Assembly: GCA_020854055.1 (NCBI GenBank)
Contig: JADZGD010000053.1
Location: 1 to 35,188 of the forward strand
Direction: 5' to 3'
DNA: 35,188 bases
DNA from: Bryobacterales bacterium
GTDB taxonomy: Bacteria; Acidobacteriota; Terriglobia; Bryobacterales; Bryobacteraceae
The position numbers and the translations under genes were made by a program. Shown here one piece after another: positions 32,109-35,188 of the stretch; within the stretch, counting starts at the first letter, position 1, and each line of letters begins with the position of its first letter. The notes below the pieces were generated by a model. It was not told the DNA's origin. It ran no database searches and saw only the letters and a list, made by a program, of their open reading frames with translations.

Positions 32109-32336
32109 CCGAGGTTAGATGTAATGCTCAGGAGAGGAGTGGGAATCGCCTCCCAGAAGCCGACTTGTCGGATCGCGGGTGGTGGCCGGAATCAATCCGG
32201 GACGCGTAAACGACTCACCACCTAATGCCGAAGCACGCCAAATACCAAATGCGTCCCGGTGGCAAAAGCTTATCGTTTCAAGAGCATATTTCCGGCCCGG
32301 CACCAGGACGGCCCCAGATCAAGACTATTTTTCCGG

Positions 32337-32342
32337 TAGAAT
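32337..32342 (+). promoter_or_regulatory. -10-like TAGAAT close to the purC start
   Basis: TAGAAT ends 8 bases before the purC ATG at 32351, and no Shine-Dalgarno sequence lies between. No good -35 match is found 17 bp upstream. Confidence 0.4.
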
Positions 32343-32350
32343 CTACACGA

Positions 32351-33250
32351 ATGGGCCTCTCACACTCTTCCGTCTTGCTCGAGTCTCATCTGGACGGTGT
32401 TAACCTCCAGGCGCGGGGAAAGGTTCGTGATGTTTACAACCTCGGCGATAAGCTTGCGATTGTCGCCACAGACCGTATCTCCGCCTTCGATTATGTATTA
32501 CAAACCGGGATTCCCGGCAAAGGCCGGGTGCTAACCCAACTCTCCATCTTCTGGTTCAATTTCTTTCGTGATGTGGTGCCGACGCATTTCCTGACGGCGA
32601 ATGTCTCCGACTACCCTTCACCGCTGCCCGGGTACGCCTCACAACTGGAAGGGCGTTCCATGCTGGTGAAGCGCGCCGAGATGATCGACATCGAGTGCGT
32701 GGCGCGCGGGTACCTCTCCGGTTCCGGCTGGAAGGAGTACCAGGCATCCCGGAGCGTTTGCGGTATTCCGCTTCCAGCGGGACTGACGGAAAGCAGCCGC
32801 CTGCCGGAACCGGTTTTTACTCCGGCCATCAAGGCGCACTCCGGCCACGATGAGAATGTCTCGTTCGAAACGGTGGCCAACCGGGTCGGGTCCGATCTGG
32901 CCGGGCGGCTTCGGGATCTGACGCTGGAGATATACAATCGCGGCGCGCGGTATGCCGAGACGCGTGGCATTATCATCGCCGACACCAAGTTCGAGTTTGG
33001 CTTCGCCGGCGGAGAACTGATCCTGGCGGACGAGGTTCTCACCCCGGATTCCTCACGCTTCTGGCCCATGGAGACTTACCAGCCTGGCGGCGCGCAACCC
33101 TCCTACGACAAGCAATACGTCCGCGATTACCTTGAGTCCATTCGTTGGAACAAACAGCCACCGGCACCGGCGCTACCCGATGAGGTTGCGGCCCGCACCG
33201 GCGAGAAGTATCGCGATGCCTTTCGTGTTCTCACCGGAACCGAATTATGA
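32351..33250 (+). CDS. purC: phosphoribosylaminoimidazole-succinocarboxamide synthase
   Basis: A 299-residue SAICAR synthetase that joins CAIR and aspartate with ATP in purine synthesis. The start is ATG 32351 (MGLSHSSVLLESHLDGV). Family landmarks: QARGKVRDVYNLGD, ATDRISAFDYVL, the signature CVARGYLSGSGWKEYQ, DENVSFETVA, IIADTKFEFGF and ILADEVLTPDSSRFW. At about 300 residues it is the longer, eukaryote-like (ADE1-type) form rather than the 237-residue E. coli form. Its TGA overlaps the cvpA ATG, so purC and cvpA are translated together. Confidence 0.95.
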   Translation: MGLSHSSVLLESHLDGVNLQARGKVRDVYNLGDKLAIVATDRISAFDYVLQTGIPGKGRVLTQLSIFWFNFFRDVVPTHFLTANVSDYPSPLPGYASQLEGRSMLVKRAEMIDIECVARGYLSGSGWKEYQASRSVCGIPLPAGLTESSRLPEPVFTPAIKAHSGHDENVSFETVANRVGSDLAGRLRDLTLEIYNRGARYAETRGIIIADTKFEFGFAGGELILADEVLTPDSSRFWPMETYQPGGAQPSYDKQYVRDYLESIRWNKQPPAPALPDEVAARTGEKYRDAFRVLTGTEL

Positions 33251-33813
33251 ACTGGTTCGACATTCTTTTGTTGCTGCTGATCGCCGTATCGGTGGTTCTC
33301 GGCGTTCGCCGCGGACTGGTGCGGGTGTCGATCGGCCTTTTGGCGACGCTGGTGGGGATTGTAGCCGGTTTGTGGTTCTACCCGGCCGGGGCCGCGCTGT
33401 TCCGGCCATTGGGAGCGCCGCCGCAGTTGGCCAACCTGCTCGGTTTTCTGGTGATCCTGTCGCTCATCGTGCTCGCCGGCTTGATCCTGTCGCGAATTTT
33501 GAACACCATGTTCAGGGCGGTGGGCCTCGGCTGGCTGGACCGCCTGTTGGGTGGAGCCTTCGGATTGATTCGGGGAGTCCTGACCGCGACGGTACTGGTG
33601 ATGGCGATTCTGGCGTTCTATCCCGGCAAGCCGCCCCAAGCCGTCGTGCAATCCCGGGTGGCGCCGAAAGTGGTCGGCGGAGCCAGAACGCTATCGCGCC
33701 TGGCGCCTCCACACATACGGGAAGCCTTTGTGCGGGGTTACGACCAGGTGCAGCACGCCTGGGCCGAACTCATCCGCGAAGGAGCGAAGGAGCTGGAAAA
33801 ATCCGGCCTGTGA
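33247..33813 (+). CDS. cvpA: CvpA family membrane protein
   Basis: A 188-residue inner-membrane protein starting in the ATGA overlap with purC. It opens with NWFDILLLLLIAVSVVLGVRRG, the usual start of CvpA proteins, and has about four membrane helices (to about 120: LIRGVLTATVLVMAILAFY). A cytoplasmic amphipathic tail of about 65 residues follows. CvpA was named for a role in colicin V production and is linked to purine genes and envelope stress tolerance; its molecular function is unsettled. The placement behind purC echoes the purF-cvpA linkage of E. coli. Confidence 0.85.
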   Translation: MNWFDILLLLLIAVSVVLGVRRGLVRVSIGLLATLVGIVAGLWFYPAGAALFRPLGAPPQLANLLGFLVILSLIVLAGLILSRILNTMFRAVGLGWLDRLLGGAFGLIRGVLTATVLVMAILAFYPGKPPQAVVQSRVAPKVVGGARTLSRLAPPHIREAFVRGYDQVQHAWAELIREGAKELEKSGL

Positions 33814-33832
33814 CCAGCCCGCTTGTAGGCGG

Positions 33833-34516
33833 GTGATAAGATCGGATTTGGAACTGATTATCTTCGACCTGGACGGCACCCTGATCGATTCGAGACTCGA
33901 TCTGGCCAATGCGGTCAACGCGGCACGCACCCGCCTGTCACTCGGCCCGATCGAGAACGAACGGGTATACTCCTACGTCGGCAACGGGGCGCCGGTACTG
34001 ATGCGGCGCGCGCTCGGAGCCGAAGCGAGCGACGAGACGGTCCGGATCGCCCTCGAATATTTTCTCGACTATTACGGCGAGCACAAACTGGACTGCACGC
34101 GGCTGTACCCGGGGGTGCTCGAAGCCTTGGACCGCATGAAGTCCGGCGGCGCCACGCTGGCCGTGCTGACAAACAAGCCGGTCGGCATCAGCCAGGCGAT
34201 TGTCGATGGATTGGGGCTGCGGGATTATTTCTTCCGCGTGTACGGCGGCAACAGCTTTGAGCGGAAGAAGCCCGATCCGATGGGGATCGAGCGGTTGATG
34301 GAGGAGACCGGCGTCCAGGCCGGGCAGACGCTGATGGTCGGTGACAGTTCAGTGGACGTACGCACGGCGCGGAACGCGGGCGTGCCGGTGGCGGGCGTTT
34401 CCTACGGCTTCCAGCCCGAATCGCTGGCCGAGACGCCGCCCGACTACCTGGTAGACCGGATGGAAGCGGTGGCGGACATCGTCATCGCGTCCCGCAAAGG
34501 AGAGTTGAATCAATGA
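33833..34516 (+). CDS. HAD phosphatase, phosphoglycolate phosphatase-like
   Basis: A 227-residue HAD-family hydrolase. There is no ATG at the domain start; GTG 33833 is the most likely start and TTG 33848 is an alternative. Catalytic motifs: FDLDGTLIDS (nucleophile D12, acid D14), motif II VLTNKP, motif III lysine in ERKKPDP, and motif IV VGDSSVDVRTARNAG. The cap is the small helical type found in Gph, which clears 2-phosphoglycolate from DNA repair or photorespiration; pyrophosphatase (PpaX) is a close alternative. It follows cvpA by 19 bp and overlaps the next gene (ATGA at 34513), so it belongs to the purC cluster. Confidence 0.82.
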   Translation: MIRSDLELIIFDLDGTLIDSRLDLANAVNAARTRLSLGPIENERVYSYVGNGAPVLMRRALGAEASDETVRIALEYFLDYYGEHKLDCTRLYPGVLEALDRMKSGGATLAVLTNKPVGISQAIVDGLGLRDYFFRVYGGNSFERKKPDPMGIERLMEETGVQAGQTLMVGDSSVDVRTARNAGVPVAGVSYGFQPESLAETPPDYLVDRMEAVADIVIASRKGELNQ

Positions 34517-34695
34517 ACGTCAGCCCAGGATCGAATGTGGAGGTGGACGGCATTTACTGGTGTACGGTGTGCAAGACGCCGGCTTTGTTCGAGCAGGGAA
34601 AGGTTTTTCCCGCCTGCCCAAACCTTTGCAGCAAAGGCCATTGGGAACTGGTCCTGCCCTCCACCAATGACTCCGCGGCCGAAGCTCCGCGCTGA
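34513..34695 (+). CDS. small zinc-ribbon protein
   Basis: A 60-residue protein starting in an ATGA overlap with the phosphatase gene, preceded by AAAGGAGAG. Four cysteines form a ribbon: C17-x2-C20 and C35-x3-C39, with H43 nearby (NLCSKGHWEL). The spacing resembles one-domain zinc ribbons that bind nucleic acid or protein partners. No family is recognised. It probably serves the purC cluster or is merely co-transcribed with it. The three residues after each cysteine pair (KTP, SKG) are also typical of ribbon knuckles. Confidence 0.7.
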   Translation: MNVSPGSNVEVDGIYWCTVCKTPALFEQGKVFPACPNLCSKGHWELVLPSTNDSAAEAPR

Positions 34696-34700
34696 TCCGC

Positions 34701-35188
34701 TCAGTTCAGCCTTTCGGTCAGGGCAACGGGCTCAGCGAGGCGAAACGGAATTCTCGTCTCCACCGGGATGTGGACCGCTTTGCCGCGCGTCACCATCACG
34801 CCTCCGGCGCCGGCCGCGCCACCCACGCCGGCTCCGATCGCCGCTCCTCTGCCACCGCCGGCGAGGGCGCCGATGGCCGCTCCAATCGCTGCCGCCGCGC
34901 CGGTCTTGACCACATCGTTCTTGGTTGAGCTTTGTCCCTCTTTCTCCCATGGCTGAGTGAGAATGGAGACCCGCTGCCCGTCGGAAGTCTGCAACTGCAC
35001 CAGTTGCAGCGAGAGGTGAGAGAGGCCCTTCACCCGGCCGGCGCGCTGCGAATCAAGGACCCGTCCCTGAACGCGCGCGCCGCGCTCGGCGATCACCATA
35101 CCGTCAATCACCAGCGGCTGGTCAAGCGTCGCCGCAAAGGAATCACCCGGCTGGTTCTTGTCACTATCGAGACCCTGGTTGAGGCGGA
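34701..35188 (-). CDS. glycine-zipper-like protein (truncated by window edge)
   Basis: A minus-strand gene that stops at 34701 and stays open through the right edge; internal ATGs such as 35111 are unlikely starts because homologous-looking sequence continues upstream (LNQGLDSDKNQPGDSFAATL). The visible 162 residues show a beta-rich part (VIAERGARVQGRVLDSQRAG) and then a glycine-zipper-like run (TGAAAAIGAAIGALAGGG, then AAIGAGVGGAAGAGG), which in outer-membrane lipoproteins and periplasmic proteins forms a membrane-packing helical pair. Envelope location is likely; the N-terminal signal would lie outside the window. It converges with the zinc-ribbon gene, 5 bp apart. Confidence 0.7.
   Translation of the reverse strand, partial: RLNQGLDSDKNQPGDSFAATLDQPLVIDGMVIAERGARVQGRVLDSQRAGRVKGLSHLSLQLVQLQTSDGQRVSILTQPWEKEGQSSTKNDVVKTGAAAAIGAAIGALAGGGRGAAIGAGVGGAAGAGGVMVTRGKAVHIPVETRIPFRLAEPVALTERLN

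Larger units (their letters stand above)
32032..32350. other. divergent intergenic region, glycosyltransferase / purC
   Basis: About 320 bp. It contains TATACT for the minus-strand gene, a GGCGCTG...CAGCGCC hairpin (32084-32108) and TAGAAT before purC. Plus-strand frames upstream of purC extend its N-terminus but look non-coding (no ribosome site, not matching PurC). No riboswitch such as a PurR box or purine aptamer was recognised. Confidence 0.45.

Noticed and set aside
1..35188. CRISPR array
   Set aside because: No series of evenly spaced repeats of suitable length was found.

Overview
The window looks like the chromosome of a GC-rich Gram-negative bacterium, most likely an acidobacterium of the Bryobacter/Solibacter type. 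I infer this from gene style only: FecR proteins with a Trp/Tyr-rich domain, a GT2-methyltransferase fusion, secreted matrixin plus IPT/TIG proteins, a eukaryote-like PurC, and outer-membrane proteins. No rRNA or marker phylogeny was available to confirm it.

Region 1 (1-8656) is one dense plus-strand block of phage or integrative-element genes, many joined by ATGA-type overlaps. It holds several small phage-like proteins, a VRR-NUC nuclease, an HNH endonuclease, an archaeo-eukaryotic-type primase, an SF1 (UvrD-like) helicase, a phage-like protein of unknown function and a tyrosine integrase. No capsid, tail, terminase or lysis gene is seen.

Region 2 (8826-15105) is a two-gene operon: a TonB-dependent receptor followed, one base later, by a 1337-residue CobN-family protein with an N-terminal export signal and a C-terminal membrane anchor. 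This places a chelatase-fold enzyme in the periplasm next to an outer-membrane importer. It resembles the HmuR/HmuS logic of Bacteroidota haem uptake more than cobalamin synthesis.

Region 3 (15096-16347) is an element boundary. It has a ribbon-helix-helix-like small protein, a perfect palindrome, an 11-bp inverted repeat, two GTAAGTG direct repeats, and then the 3' part of a tRNA-Pro(GGG) that lacks its 5' part, a classic integrase attachment remnant. A degraded ISL3-type transposase end follows. If this is the right end of the island carrying region 1, the TonB/CobN pair is its cargo.

Region 4 (16348-25231, minus strand) carries a CPA2 antiporter with an RCK domain, pirin, a beta-barrel outer-membrane protein, a secreted 5'-nucleotidase-family phosphoesterase, a small carboxypeptidase-regulatory-like exported protein, and a large FecR protein with a clear intrinsic terminator. 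Two short coding-like ORFs sit directly upstream of pirin and of the barrel gene.

Region 5 (25411-35188) has an Nramp metal transporter fused to a universal-stress-protein domain, a pair of exported proteins including a matrixin-type protease, a glycosyltransferase-methyltransferase fusion, and a housekeeping cluster purC-cvpA-gph-like-zinc ribbon. A glycine-zipper-like protein runs off the right edge. Several genes in regions 4-5 lack a Shine-Dalgarno sequence and have a TAnnnT hexamer 8-14 nt before the start codon, which suggests leaderless or nearly leaderless transcripts.
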